Part shown: piece by piece, positions 19,089-28,485 of the stretch
Position numbering within the stretch: the first letter of the stretch is position 1
How the letters are laid out: every line of letters begins with the position of its first letter
NCBI GenBank assembly: GCA_015233245.1
Contig: JADFYB010000006.1
Span: forward strand, 1 to 49,761
DNA from: Nitrospirota bacterium
GTDB lineage: Bacteria; Nitrospirota; Thermodesulfovibrionia; Thermodesulfovibrionales; Magnetobacteriaceae
Reading direction: 5' to 3'
DNA: 49,761 nt
Position numbers and translations under genes: made by a program
The notes under the pieces: model-generated
Told to the model about the DNA's origin: nothing
Seen by the model: only the letters and a program-made list of their open reading frames with translations
Database searches by the model: none

Positions 19089-21218
19089 CTAACTTCTTAA
19101 TGTTCCCTCAGTTTCTTCTAATAAAAACCTGACCACACGCCCATGCAGATCGTCTATCTCCGTATCCACAAGGGTTCTCTCTGCCGACCTGTAAACAATA
19201 TGGCAGGCAATGCTCTTCTTTCCTTCACCCACTGATTTTCCGGTATAAACATCGAAAATTTCCACCGACTCGATTAAATCTATGTTGTGCGTGTTTTTGT
19301 AAGCCTCGATTGACTCATCTATTTTCTCTTGTTTAGTCCACGAGTTAACCACTATAGCCACATCCCTCACTATCGAAGGGTACTTTGGAAATGGCTTGTA
19401 TCTCAACGGCAATTGACCTACATTAAAAATCTCATCAAGAGATAACTCAACAACTCCAACTGCGGAGTTTCGCATCTTTAGACCAAGTTTGTGCATAACC
19501 TCAGTACTAAGGAGACCAATATACCCGATAGGGATAGGTATCGCATCATTTTTTCTTTTAATCACAACCCTACCAGAGTTCGTAGCGGAAAGAAAAGGCT
19601 GCTCAGAAAGTGTCAGCCCAATATCAAGCTCATATGACAACAATATCCCCTCTTCAGTGTCCCTCTCGTCTGCTGGCCAAAGAGATTCTTTTATCGCATC
19701 TACAATCCCCTTTAATTTATAAAATATTGGTGTATCATCCGACCATAATTTCTTAGCTGATCCTACATAAGAAACCATTGAGAGCTTAAAACTCTCCTTT
19801 GGAAGCATGTTTCCATCATTTATGAACACTGTGCCGGCCTCGTATAGATGTATATCATTTTGCCTGAAGTTAAAATTTAATTTAAGGTTTTCGATAAGTG
19901 CAGGTAGCAGGAAAGTCCTCAGCACCGACTGCTCTTTACTTAGTGGATTGAGCACCTCAACCACTTTTCGTCTTTCATCCCAATCCGGTATTAAAAAAGT
20001 ATCCAGCGTATCCAGTGGCATGAAACTATAGTTTATTGTCTCAGTAAATCCAGCCTGTCTGAGCAGGTTTCCCAATGGCCTTAACAAGATCTCTTTGTGC
20101 TTATTTACCTTAGCACTGACAACGGCACGCGGCATCACAGAGGGTATATTGTTGTAACCGTGAATTCTTGCTATTTCCTCTATAAGGTCGGCCTCAAGTT
20201 CAATGTCAGTTCTATGCGAGGGAACTGATACAGAGAAGACTCCGTTATTGCCTGAGACGATAAATCCAAGACGTTCCAAAATACCCCGTATCGTATCATC
20301 GGAAATATTCACACCAAGCAGTCTTTTAACGTTTTTGCTTTTCAGCGCTACATTAACAGGTTCGTACCTGAGCGGATAAACATCTATGGATTGTGAGGCA
20401 GAGCCTCCGCAAAGCTCAAGTATAAGCTCCGCAGCCTTGTTTAACGCCCTAAGTGTGCCGCCAATATCGGTTGCTCTTTCAAACCTAAAAGAAGATTCCG
20501 AACGAAGTCCAAGCGTTTTTGATGTTTTACGTACAGATTCAGGTAAAAACCAGGCGCTCTCAAGAAATATATCCGTCGTTTCATTTGTTACCTCAGAGCC
20601 CTCACATCCCATCACACCGGCGATTGCAACAGGCCTATCACCGTCCCAAATTAGCAAACTATCGCCCGAAACAACTCTGTCAACCCCGTCAAGAGCTCGT
20701 ACTTTAAGTGCTCCGCCTGCTCTTTTTACCCGTATGGCGTTTCCACGCAGCTTATATAAATCAAACGCATGAAGCGGCTGCCCCAACTCAAACAAGACAT
20801 AATTTGTTATATCCACAACATTATTAATTGCACGCACTCCCGCAGCTTCAAGACGTTTGATTAACCAATCGGGAGATTTCGTAACTTTTACCCCGCGTAT
20901 TATTTTTCCCGAGTATCGTCTGCACAAATCAGTGTCAGTTATCTCAACCGATATTTCTTCTGATGTTTGTGTAATGCTGTCGTAGCTGTCCTTTAGCTTA
21001 AGTGTTCTGCCTGTTATTGCCGAAAGATCCCTTGCTAAACCCAACACACTAAGACAATCCCCCCTGTTAGGAGTTATGTTTACCTCAAATACTGAGTCGT
21101 GTCCCTCTCCGTAAACCGCCTCCACCTCAAGCCCTGCCATTGTAAGCATAGCAGCAACCCTATCGGGAGTCTCTGTTATTTCGATAAAATCCGATAACCA
21201 TTCAATCGGTAATAGCAT
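19089..21218 (-). CDS. pheT: phenylalanyl-tRNA synthetase beta subunit, short form
   Basis: MAGLEVEAVYG...ITPNRGDCLSVLGLARDLSA; B5; C-terminal FDX-ACB FPKYPSIVRDVAIVV; lies directly after pheS. Confidence 0.95.
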   Translation of the reverse strand: MLLPIEWLSDFIEITETPDRVAAMLTMAGLEVEAVYGEGHDSVFEVNITPNRGDCLSVLGLARDLSAITGRTLKLKDSYDSITQTSEEISVEITDTDLCRRYSGKIIRGVKVTKSPDWLIKRLEAAGVRAINNVVDITNYVLFELGQPLHAFDLYKLRGNAIRVKRAGGALKVRALDGVDRVVSGDSLLIWDGDRPVAIAGVMGCEGSEVTNETTDIFLESAWFLPESVRKTSKTLGLRSESSFRFERATDIGGTLRALNKAAELILELCGGSASQSIDVYPLRYEPVNVALKSKNVKRLLGVNISDDTIRGILERLGFIVSGNNGVFSVSVPSHRTDIELEADLIEEIARIHGYNNIPSVMPRAVVSAKVNKHKEILLRPLGNLLRQAGFTETINYSFMPLDTLDTFLIPDWDERRKVVEVLNPLSKEQSVLRTFLLPALIENLKLNFNFRQNDIHLYEAGTVFINDGNMLPKESFKLSMVSYVGSAKKLWSDDTPIFYKLKGIVDAIKESLWPADERDTEEGILLSYELDIGLTLSEQPFLSATNSGRVVIKRKNDAIPIPIGYIGLLSTEVMHKLGLKMRNSAVGVVELSLDEIFNVGQLPLRYKPFPKYPSIVRDVAIVVNSWTKQEKIDESIEAYKNTHNIDLIESVEIFDVYTGKSVGEGKKSIACHIVYRSAERTLVDTEIDDLHGRVVRFLLEETEGTLRS

Positions 21219-21221
21219 AAG

Positions 21222-22256
21222 TTAAAATTGCCTCAGAAATCTCAAATCACCCTCATAAAAAAGCCGTATATCATCAATCCCGTACCTTAAGCTGGCTATT
21301 CTTTCTATCCCAAGCCCAAAGGCAAATCCGGAATATACCTCTGTGTCAATTCCTGCCATATTAAGCACCCTTGGGTCAACCATTCCTGCCCCCAGTATCT
21401 CTATCCACCCTGAGTTCTTACACACCCTGCAGCCAGAGCCCTTACAGGCAAAACAACACAAATCAACCTCCGCCGAGGGCTCAGTAAATGGGAAAAAACT
21501 CGGTCTGAAACGCACCGGCACATCTGGCCCGAACACTATATGGAGAAACGCTTCAAGCACTGCCTTTAAATTAGCAAACGTTATGCCCTCATCCACCATA
21601 AGTCCCTCCACCTGATGAAATATCGGCGTGTGTGATATGTCGGAATCACACCGATAGACTTTCCCGGGGGCAATAAACATAAGCGGCGGTTTCCTTTTTT
21701 CCATGACACGAATCTGTACCGGTGAGGTATGAGTTCTCAGCACTATGTTTGATTCCACATTAGAGTGAGAAGGGGATTCCGCACCCTGCGGTTTTATATA
21801 AAATGTGTCTTGCATATCCCTTGCCGGATGATTTTGAGGAATATTGAGTGCTTCAAAGTTATAGTAGTCGGTTTCCACCTCAGGGCCATCTTCAACGGCA
21901 AACCCCATTGAAACAAAAATATCTATGATTTCATTAAGTATAATCTTTACCGGATGCCTGCCGCCGGGCTTTATGTATGCTCCAGGGAGAGTTAAATCAA
22001 CGTAGCTGCGAGTGTCCTTTTTGGAAAGGGCGGTCTCTTTTTCCTTTACCTGTGTCTCGATAAAGTCTTTGATTTCATTAACTGCTTTACCGAGTGCCGC
22101 CCGCTCCTCTTTGGGAGCAGCAGCCATAGCTTTGAGTTTCTGAGTGACTACACCCTTTTTGCCGGTATATTTTGAGCGAAGTGCCTGCAACTCCACCGTG
22201 TTTAACACACCGTGGAGCTCACTGAGAAATGAATTTCTTAATTCAAGGTAATCCAC
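21222..22256 (-). CDS. pheS: phenylalanyl-tRNA synthetase alpha subunit
   Basis: HPVKIILNEIIDIFVSMGF...NIPQNHPARDMQDTFYI...FGLGIERIASLRYGIDDIRLFYEGDLRFLRQF. Confidence 0.97.
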   Translation of the reverse strand: MDYLELRNSFLSELHGVLNTVELQALRSKYTGKKGVVTQKLKAMAAAPKEERAALGKAVNEIKDFIETQVKEKETALSKKDTRSYVDLTLPGAYIKPGGRHPVKIILNEIIDIFVSMGFAVEDGPEVETDYYNFEALNIPQNHPARDMQDTFYIKPQGAESPSHSNVESNIVLRTHTSPVQIRVMEKRKPPLMFIAPGKVYRCDSDISHTPIFHQVEGLMVDEGITFANLKAVLEAFLHIVFGPDVPVRFRPSFFPFTEPSAEVDLCCFACKGSGCRVCKNSGWIEILGAGMVDPRVLNMAGIDTEVYSGFAFGLGIERIASLRYGIDDIRLFYEGDLRFLRQF

Positions 22257-22260
22257 GCAC

Positions 22261-22617
22261 CTATGCTAAGTTGGCCTTTACAGATTCTGCTATCTCGTTA
22301 AAACGGGCTATGTCGTTAAGTGCAAGGTCTGCAAGGACTTTTCTGTCGAGGTCTATGTTAGCCTTTTTTAAGCCGGCTATGAACTTGCTGTAGGTAAGCC
22401 CTATTGCTCTTACGGCTGCGTTTATTCTGATTATCCAAAGTGCTCTAAATTCCCGTTTCTTCAATTTCCTGTCTGTGTAGGCATGTGTAAGGGCGTGATC
22501 TACAGCCTCGCAGGCCACTCTGTATAGTTTACTTCTGCCGCCATAGTAACCGCGTGCCTTATCCAGCAGCTTCTTTCTTCTGCGTCTTGTCTTAAATCCA
22601 CCTTTTGCTCTGGGCAT
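22261..22617 (-). CDS. rplT: 50S ribosomal protein L20
   Basis: [35 protein letters not shown]. Confidence 0.97.
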   Translation of the reverse strand: MPRAKGGFKTRRRRKKLLDKARGYYGGRSKLYRVACEAVDHALTHAYTDRKLKKREFRALWIIRINAAVRAIGLTYSKFIAGLKKANIDLDRKVLADLALNDIARFNEIAESVKANLA

Positions 22618-22676
22618 TTATACCCCTCCTGACTTCATTTGAATTTCTATTTACACGATTTATGATGAAAAAAAAC

Positions 22677-22874
22677 CTATAAATACGGTATCATTCTCGC
22701 TGTGTTCTTATGCTGAGTGCTGTCCACTATGGCGGACTTTTTCAACTTACGAGTACGATTTGCAGGTTTTCCAGTCATCAGATGGCTCTTATAAGCCTTG
22801 TTTCTCTTTATCTTACCTGTGCCAGTCTTACTGAACCGTTTAGCTGCACCCCTGTGAGTCTTCATCTTTGGCAT
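22677..22874 (-). CDS. rpmI: 50S ribosomal protein L35
   Basis: [37 protein letters not shown]. Confidence 0.97.
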   Translation of the reverse strand: MPKMKTHRGAAKRFSKTGTGKIKRNKAYKSHLMTGKPANRTRKLKKSAIVDSTQHKNTARMIPYL

Positions 22875-23016
22875 TTCTATGCCCTCCTGATATAGTAAAA
22901 AACTTTCCTAACGAAGAATTGTAACACACTTCTTATTTTTTTACAAGCTAAAAAACTCAAAAATTTGTTACCGTTAAAAATGTTTTTTTCTAACTATTAT
23001 AGCCATAAACATCAGT

Positions 23017-23044
23017 TAAAGTTTTATGTTAAACAAACCGATAA
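23017..23044 (+). promoter_or_regulatory. sigma28-like promoter
   Basis: TAAAGTTT-N12-ACCGATAA, upstream of the 23102 small protein. Confidence 0.5.
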
Positions 23045-23101
23045 GATTTATTAGCTAACTAGTCCGTAAATAAGCAAGCAATTGTATTAAAGGAGGGTCT
23101 G

Positions 23102-23332
23102 ATGTCTGTTAACAGTATAGGTGGTGGGATGCCACGTGTAACGTCAGGAGCAAGCAGTAAGGTGAAGTCTCAAGCTCAAAATGTTCAGAGTAAGAGCACA
23201 CAGCAAACTGCGCCAAAAAGTATAACAACACCTGCACAGACATTAGCAAAAAGCCTTAACTTGTTGGACAGCCTTGGTAAGAACACTGCTGAAAATGGGA
23301 AAAGCGGAAAATCCATTGATATTTATGCCTAA
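23102..23332 (+). CDS. 76-aa Ser/Gln/Lys-rich small protein ending IDIYA
   Basis: AAAGGAGGG SD; followed by a strong terminator; MSVNSIGGGMPRV...GKSIDIYA. Confidence 0.75.
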   Translation: MSVNSIGGGMPRVTSGASSKVKSQAQNVQSKSTQQTAPKSITTPAQTLAKSLNLLDSLGKNTAENGKSGKSIDIYA

Positions 23333-23341
23333 AGTTTTTGA

Positions 23342-23364
23342 GTCTGCCCCCTTTGGGGGCAGAC
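23342..23364. terminator. Bidirectional terminator hairpin between convergent genes
   Basis: GTCTGCCCCC-TTT-GGGGGCAGAC. Confidence 0.75.
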
Positions 23365-23372
23365 AAACTATT

Positions 23373-24356
23373 TTAATTAGCAGTAAGCATTTTTCCCATT
23401 GCCCCATCATCATCAACCCATACATGGGGTAATCCCATCTCAGAAAGCCACTGAATACCTTCCTTTTCTTTCAACATCGCAATTGTTGCGACACTACCAG
23501 CTATCAGACATTGCGGAGCCAGCACACTTACAGAGGATAACCCGCACACAGGCCAGCCAGTGAGCGGGTTTAGGATATGGCAATATCGTTTGCCATCCAC
23601 ATCCATATATCTCTCATAGTTGCCGCTGGTTGCTAAAGAGCCACTTATTACATCTACTGTAGTTATTGCTGTGTTGGGTGCTTTAGGGTTGCGTATTTCT
23701 ATGTGCCATGGGTTATCGTCAGGGATTGGGCCAATAACGGTAATATCACCTCCTAAGTCAACCAGTCCGTGTTTGATCCCTTGTTCTTTACACAAATCGG
23801 CTGCCCTGTCCGATGCGTACTCTTTGCAGATTCCACCAAAGTCCATTTCCATTCCTGGAATTGTAAAAGTAAGCCGAGGTGATTCCCATATAATTTTTTC
23901 CAAACCTATCAATGGTAAAAGCTCATCTATTGATTGTTGATTTGGCAGTGAGGAACGTGAAAAATCCCATACTCTGCGCAAAATTCCGGATGTGATGTCA
24001 AACAATCCGCCGCTTTTTCGATAACAGGAATACGCATAATCAAGTATTGCAGCAGTCTCCTCATCAACCTCAACAGAGGCACCAACCTCGGCGGCATGGT
24101 TGATTTTAGATAAAACACTGTCAGAGCGGTATCTTGAGTATCGAGCCTCTATTCTTCTGGCCTCAGATATGGCATATTTGGCGGCTCTATTAGCTCTGTT
24201 TTGCGTGCTATAGATAAAAAGTGTGCACGATGTACCCATAGCAGTAAAGGGGAAGGTGAAAAGTTTAAGTGTTCTCAGTTTTTGCATTTGTTCATTAACC
24301 CGGATTACACAAGCAGAGTTATATATTATGATACACGAAACGGTGATTCTGTTCAA
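23373..24356 (-). CDS. apbE: FAD:protein FMN transferase (ApbE family)
   Basis: MGTSCTLFIYS...MEMDFGGICKEYASDRAADL...GDITVIG...CHILNPLTGWPV; true start may be internal. Confidence 0.88.
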   Translation of the reverse strand: MNRITVSCIIIYNSACVIRVNEQMQKLRTLKLFTFPFTAMGTSCTLFIYSTQNRANRAAKYAISEARRIEARYSRYRSDSVLSKINHAAEVGASVEVDEETAAILDYAYSCYRKSGGLFDITSGILRRVWDFSRSSLPNQQSIDELLPLIGLEKIIWESPRLTFTIPGMEMDFGGICKEYASDRAADLCKEQGIKHGLVDLGGDITVIGPIPDDNPWHIEIRNPKAPNTAITTVDVISGSLATSGNYERYMDVDGKRYCHILNPLTGWPVCGLSSVSVLAPQCLIAGSVATIAMLKEKEGIQWLSEMGLPHVWVDDDGAMGKMLTAN

Positions 24357-24386
24357 GCCATGGTGTTACATCTTATAATTTTTTTC

Positions 24387-24415
24387 TTGACAAAGCAGTA
24401 ATTATATGCTAACAT
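24387..24415 (+). promoter_or_regulatory. sigma70-type promoter for the rlpA-like gene
   Basis: TTGACA-N17-TAACAT with TG(C) extension. Confidence 0.55.
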
Positions 24416-24486
24416 AGCTTACTGCGAATTATAATTAAAAATCTGTATTGGGGTACAGATTTTCGTCCAATAAGCAAGGGGGTAAA

Positions 24487-25050
24487 ATGAAAAGGATAAG
24501 AATTTTGCTATCTATAGTCTTATGTGTTGTTTCGATGCTTTTAATTTTTGAGATTAGTGTGGAGGCAGCATCATATAAGGCATCATGGTATGGGAAAAGA
24601 CACAACGGCAGGAAAACTGCATCAGGTCAGGTTTTCCAAAAGAACAAACGCACTGCAGCACACAAAACACTTCCATTTGGAACGCTCGTAAGGGTAACAA
24701 ACATCGCAAATGGTAAGTCAACAGTGGTCGTTATTAACGACAGGGGACCCAGGGGCAGGAAAAAGGAAATTGACTTGTCCTATATTGCGGCAAAGGACAT
24801 TGGTCTTGACAGAATGGGTATAGCCCGAGTAAGCCTTGAAGTTGTTTTATCAGACGGTTCGTATATAGACTTAGCTGACCTTACAAAAAGACATATGCTC
24901 GCTCTTGCTGATATGACACGTTATGACTATGGTTTGCCCGCTGATGAGGGGATTGCTGACGATTCAGGCATTGAAATTCAACAACAAATGCCGGACATTC
25001 TTATGCGTGAGACTGAAGGGGTTGAAACAGAAAAAATTGCAGTTGACTGA
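24487..25050 (+). CDS. septal ring lytic transglycosylase RlpA family protein (DPBB)
   Basis: Signal peptide; ASYKASWYGKRHNGRKTASGQVFQKN...AAHKTLPFGTLVRVTN...VVINDRGPRG. Confidence 0.88.
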   Translation: MKRIRILLSIVLCVVSMLLIFEISVEAASYKASWYGKRHNGRKTASGQVFQKNKRTAAHKTLPFGTLVRVTNIANGKSTVVVINDRGPRGRKKEIDLSYIAAKDIGLDRMGIARVSLEVVLSDGSYIDLADLTKRHMLALADMTRYDYGLPADEGIADDSGIEIQQQMPDILMRETEGVETEKIAVD

Positions 25051-25073
25051 TTTTCTGATTGAAAAAAAGATTC

Positions 25074-25142
25074 TTAACCACAGATGGACATGGATTATCT
25101 AACACCATAATCTGTATCTATCCAAGTTAATCTGTGGTTTAT
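25074..25142. repeat. CACAGAT/ATCTGTGG imperfect inverted repeat, copy 1
   Basis: AACCACAGATGGACATGGATTATC...AGTTAATCTGTGGTTT. Confidence 0.5.
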
Positions 25143-25176
25143 TATTTCATTGGGTTAAGTGAGCAGCATTATCTTA

Positions 25177-25599
25177 TCAGTTTATTTTTTTGGTGTGTTC
25201 GTACCACGATTTACTTGGTTTTGGGAATCCGCACAGTGTGTATATGTTGTCTGAGATTTTTTGTGCTGTAAAGGGTTTAAGCACAACACTATGGCACATG
25301 TGGGTTCTTATCAGCTCTATTATCTGCTCCTGTGTTATATCGCCTGAGTCAATAATCAATAACTTTACGTTTTCAAATTTCTTGCGGATTTCCGGGAGTG
25401 AATCCGTTATGAGTGTTTCGTTTATCTTAGATTCTATTATGGCCATACAGCATTCCTGCTGCATGGAAAAAACCTGCATTAGCTGAGCAACATCCTTTAC
25501 ATACCGGATATCAGCTATCTTTTCAAAGCCTTTTAAGGAAAAGCTCATCATAGGCATAGTGCCTTTATTAACTAACAAGACTATTGTTTTCATCCTCAC
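25177..25599 (-). CDS. degenerate CheY-like receiver domain protein
   Basis: CheY-like length and strand pattern with conserved LKPF; canonical acidic residues not evident. Confidence 0.45.
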   Translation of the reverse strand: MRMKTIVLLVNKGTMPMMSFSLKGFEKIADIRYVKDVAQLMQVFSMQQECCMAIIESKINETLITDSLPEIRKKFENVKLLIIDSGDITQEQIIELIRTHMCHSVVLKPFTAQKISDNIYTLCGFPKPSKSWYEHTKKIN

Positions 25600-25617
25600 T
25601 CCTTTTTTTTAGTATAA

Positions 25618-26277
25618 TCAGTTTATCTTATGAGTATTGCTTTTTTCAAATTTATGCCGCAAAACCTCAATAACAGCAGGCATTACAGATAAGATTATTA
25701 TAACAAATATAACGATTGTAAAATTTCTCTTAACGACAGATATGTTCCCAAAAAAATATCCGCCGGAAATAAAAAGAGAAATCCACAGCAAACCTCCTAT
25801 TACACTAAAGGAAATGAATTTGCTGTAGCTCATTTTGCCGATGCCTGCAACAAATGGAGCAAATGTTCTGATTATTGGAACAAAACGGGCAATGACGATA
25901 GTTTTAGTCCCATATTTTTCATAAAACCTCTGGGTTCGCTCAAGATGCTTTTTATTAAGGATAATTGAGTCCTCTCTGCTGAATACCTTTGGGCCCAGAA
26001 ACCGGCCTATCCAATAGTTGGTATTATCCCCTATTATGGCTGCTAAAAAAAGAGTACCGGCTAATTTTATAGGACTCAGAGTGCCGAGGGCAGATATGGC
26101 ACCTGTTGCAAAAAGCAATGAATCTCCAGGCAGAAACGGAGTAACAACAAGCCCTGTTTCACAAAACACAATCGTAAACAATACGGCATACGTCCACTGT
26201 CCATACACGGCAGTTAAATCAGTAAGATGCTTATCAAGGTGCATCAGCATGTCAAGCGCTTTAAAAAGATATTCCAT
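25618..26277 (-). CDS. DedA/SNARE-associated family membrane protein
   Basis: FLPGDSLLFATGAIS...YEKYGTKTIVIARFVPIIRTFAPFVAGIGKMSYSKF. Confidence 0.92.
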   Translation of the reverse strand: MEYLFKALDMLMHLDKHLTDLTAVYGQWTYAVLFTIVFCETGLVVTPFLPGDSLLFATGAISALGTLSPIKLAGTLFLAAIIGDNTNYWIGRFLGPKVFSREDSIILNKKHLERTQRFYEKYGTKTIVIARFVPIIRTFAPFVAGIGKMSYSKFISFSVIGGLLWISLFISGGYFFGNISVVKRNFTIVIFVIIILSVMPAVIEVLRHKFEKSNTHKIN

Positions 26278-26299
26278 AATCAGCGGCTTTATGATAACA

Positions 26300-27751
26300 T
26301 TAAGTTGTCTTATTTAGCGAAGATTTTTTTATACTGTAGGTAAAATAAACAATTAATCCCAAAATCAGCCAGATGACCAGTCTGTACCATGTTCCTGAAG
26401 GCAGAGCTGCCATAAGATAGAGACAAGAAATCATGCCTCCAACAGGTATAACCGGTCCCCACGGAACACTGAATATGCGTTTTATTTCAGGGCGGGTGTA
26501 TTTAAGTATCAGCACGCCTGCGCAGACAATGAAAAACGCCAGCAGGGTGCCTATGCTGACAAGCTCACTAACTATATCAATCGGCAACAGGGTGGAGGCT
26601 AAAGAGGCGGCAACGCCCACTACTATGGTTGACACGTGTGGGGTTCTGTATCTTTTATGAATAAGTGAAAACATAGGAGGAAGCAGGCCGTCCTTAGACA
26701 TTGCATAAAAAATCCTGGTCTGTCCTAAGACAAGAACAAGGATTACAGAGGTAAGTCCTGCAATTGCACCTATCTTGATTAGTGTGGCCAGAAACGTAAG
26801 CCCCATAGCGTCAGTGGCAGTTGCAATAGGAGCAGGTCCTCCTAATTTTGAATAATGTACGATACCTGTCAAAATGAGTGAGACTGATATGTATAGTAAG
26901 GTGCAAATAGCAAGGCTGCCTAATATCCCCACTGGTAGTGATTTTTGAGGATTTTTAGCCTCAGATGCAGCAGTGGAAACGCTGTCAAAGCCGATATAGG
27001 CAAAGAAAACAAGCCCAGCCGCCCTGAGTATGCCGCTCATTCCAAAAGAACCAAATGTCCCCGTGTTTGGTGGTATAAACGGATGCCAGAGCTCCGGTTT
27101 TATGTAAAAAAGGCCAGTTGTTATAAACACAAGTAAGATAGCAACCTTTATTATCACAATAGCAGTGTTGGCTCGTGATGAGGCTCTTATGCCGGTAATC
27201 AGTAGGATGGTTACTATCAAGATAATAGTAAAGGCTGGTAAATTAAAGATATTTCCAGTTAAATGCCAACTATTCAGCGTGGGATTATAAGAAATGAGAG
27301 GTCCGCTTAATTTTCTGGGAAAAGTGATATCTAAGTCTTTCAGGAAACTGACAACGTAACCTGACCAGCCTATGGCTACTGTGGTAGCACCGAGGAAGTA
27401 TTCAAGGATGAGGTCCCAGCCAATTATCCACGCTATAAATTCGCCCATAGAGGCATAGGCATACGTGTAAGCGCTCCCTGCAACCGGTATCATAGAGGCG
27501 AGCTCTGCATAACAAAACCCTGCAAAACCACAGGCCACAAGTGCAAGCAAAAAAGACAGTGTCACAGCAGGCCCTGCATACTGGGCTGCGGCATTACCTG
27601 TCAACACAAAAATGCCTGCCCCTACGATTCCACCCACACCGAGTGAAACCAACTCAAAGGTACTCAGCGCTCTTTTGAGCCCAGTGGACTCATCAAATGC
27701 CCCTGATAAAAGCGAATTTATGTCTTTTTTTAAAAGTAGCCGTTTAATCAT
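26300..27751 (-). CDS. APC family amino acid permease
   Basis: GVGGIVGAGIFVLTGNAA...AGPAVTLSFLLALVACGFAGFCYAELASMIPVAGSAYTYAY. Confidence 0.92.
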   Translation of the reverse strand: MIKRLLLKKDINSLLSGAFDESTGLKRALSTFELVSLGVGGIVGAGIFVLTGNAAAQYAGPAVTLSFLLALVACGFAGFCYAELASMIPVAGSAYTYAYASMGEFIAWIIGWDLILEYFLGATTVAIGWSGYVVSFLKDLDITFPRKLSGPLISYNPTLNSWHLTGNIFNLPAFTIILIVTILLITGIRASSRANTAIVIIKVAILLVFITTGLFYIKPELWHPFIPPNTGTFGSFGMSGILRAAGLVFFAYIGFDSVSTAASEAKNPQKSLPVGILGSLAICTLLYISVSLILTGIVHYSKLGGPAPIATATDAMGLTFLATLIKIGAIAGLTSVILVLVLGQTRIFYAMSKDGLLPPMFSLIHKRYRTPHVSTIVVGVAASLASTLLPIDIVSELVSIGTLLAFFIVCAGVLILKYTRPEIKRIFSVPWGPVIPVGGMISCLYLMAALPSGTWYRLVIWLILGLIVYFTYSIKKSSLNKTT

Positions 27752-27888
27752 TTTCTTATCGCATTATAAAATAAAACTTAACATTAAAAGTTAAACTGAG
27801 CTATGTTACCATATTTAGCAGAAAAAAGTTATATAACAAATGCTGCCCCATAGTAGTAACTGCAAGAAAATCAAAGCTGCAATTTAAT

Positions 27889-27918
27889 TTGACAATAAAA
27901 ACAAAAAACATGTAAACT
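27889..27918 (+). promoter_or_regulatory. sigma70-type promoter for tRNA-Arg
   Basis: TTGACA-N18-TAAACT, 12 nt before the tRNA. Confidence 0.6.
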
Positions 27919-27929
27919 TTCATTTGGTA

Positions 27930-28003
27930 GCCCTCTTAGCTCAGTAGGATAGAGCACAGGATTCCTAATCCTGGGGTCGTGAGTTCGAATCTCGCAGAGG
28001 GCA
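27930..28003 (+). tRNA. tRNA-Arg (anticodon CCT)
   Basis: GCCCTCT/AGAGGGC acceptor; CAGGA-TTCCTAA-TCCTG anticodon arm; GTTCGAATC T arm; CCA not encoded. Confidence 0.93.
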
Positions 28004-28068
28004 CTTAAATCCATTTGTGTAAAGTTTGCAAAATATGGACTATGTATCATATCTTCAGTAAAAATATC

Positions 28069-28096
28069 TTGACAAGTCAAATATGTAAGGTATATT
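28069..28096 (+). promoter_or_regulatory. sigma70-type promoter upstream of the 28240/28478 gene pair
   Basis: TTGACA-N16-TATATT. Confidence 0.45.
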
Positions 28097-28239
28097 TTAC
28101 TAATTAAATAATTAGTCTTGGGAGTTGGTTAACAGAGGGCGTGGCAATGGCTTTGGGATGTCCGGATTTATCAGTTTTTGCAATGTATATGTTAAAATAT
28201 GTTTAGATAGTTGTAAATAAGTAAAGGAGGTATTGGAAA

Positions 28240-28485
28240 ATGGCATCTATTTTAGAAAAAGAGTTTAATTATTTTTTAGAACATCAAGATGAGCTTGTAG
28301 CACTATACAACGGGAAATATATAGTTATAAAAAATCAAACAGTTCTCGGCAATTATAGTTCTAAAAAAGAGGCGGTTGCAGCCACAATTAAAGAACATGA
28401 AATCGGCACTTTTCTTGTTCAATTATGTACCCCCGGCTCTGAAAGCTATACTCAAACTTATCATTCACGGGTGAGTTTTGCCTGA
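28240..28485 (+). CDS. DUF5678-like small protein
   Basis: HQDELVALYNGKYIVIKNQTVLGNYSSKKEAV...FLVQLCTPGSESYTQTYHSRVSF. Confidence 0.65.
   Translation: MASILEKEFNYFLEHQDELVALYNGKYIVIKNQTVLGNYSSKKEAVAATIKEHEIGTFLVQLCTPGSESYTQTYHSRVSFA

Noticed and set aside
28018-28050. Fourth TAAAGTTT match downstream of tRNA-Arg
   Set aside because: No CCGA-like element at the N12 position (reads CTATG)
27871-28080. ORF 27871..28080 (-, 69 aa)
   Set aside because: Contains the antisense translation of tRNA-Arg (LCEIRTHDPRIRNPVLYPTELRG), a common false ORF
28147-28206. 19-aa ORF MALGCPDLSVFAMYMLKYV* upstream of the DUF5678-like gene
   Set aside because: No clear SD and no conservation evidence; noted only as a possible leader
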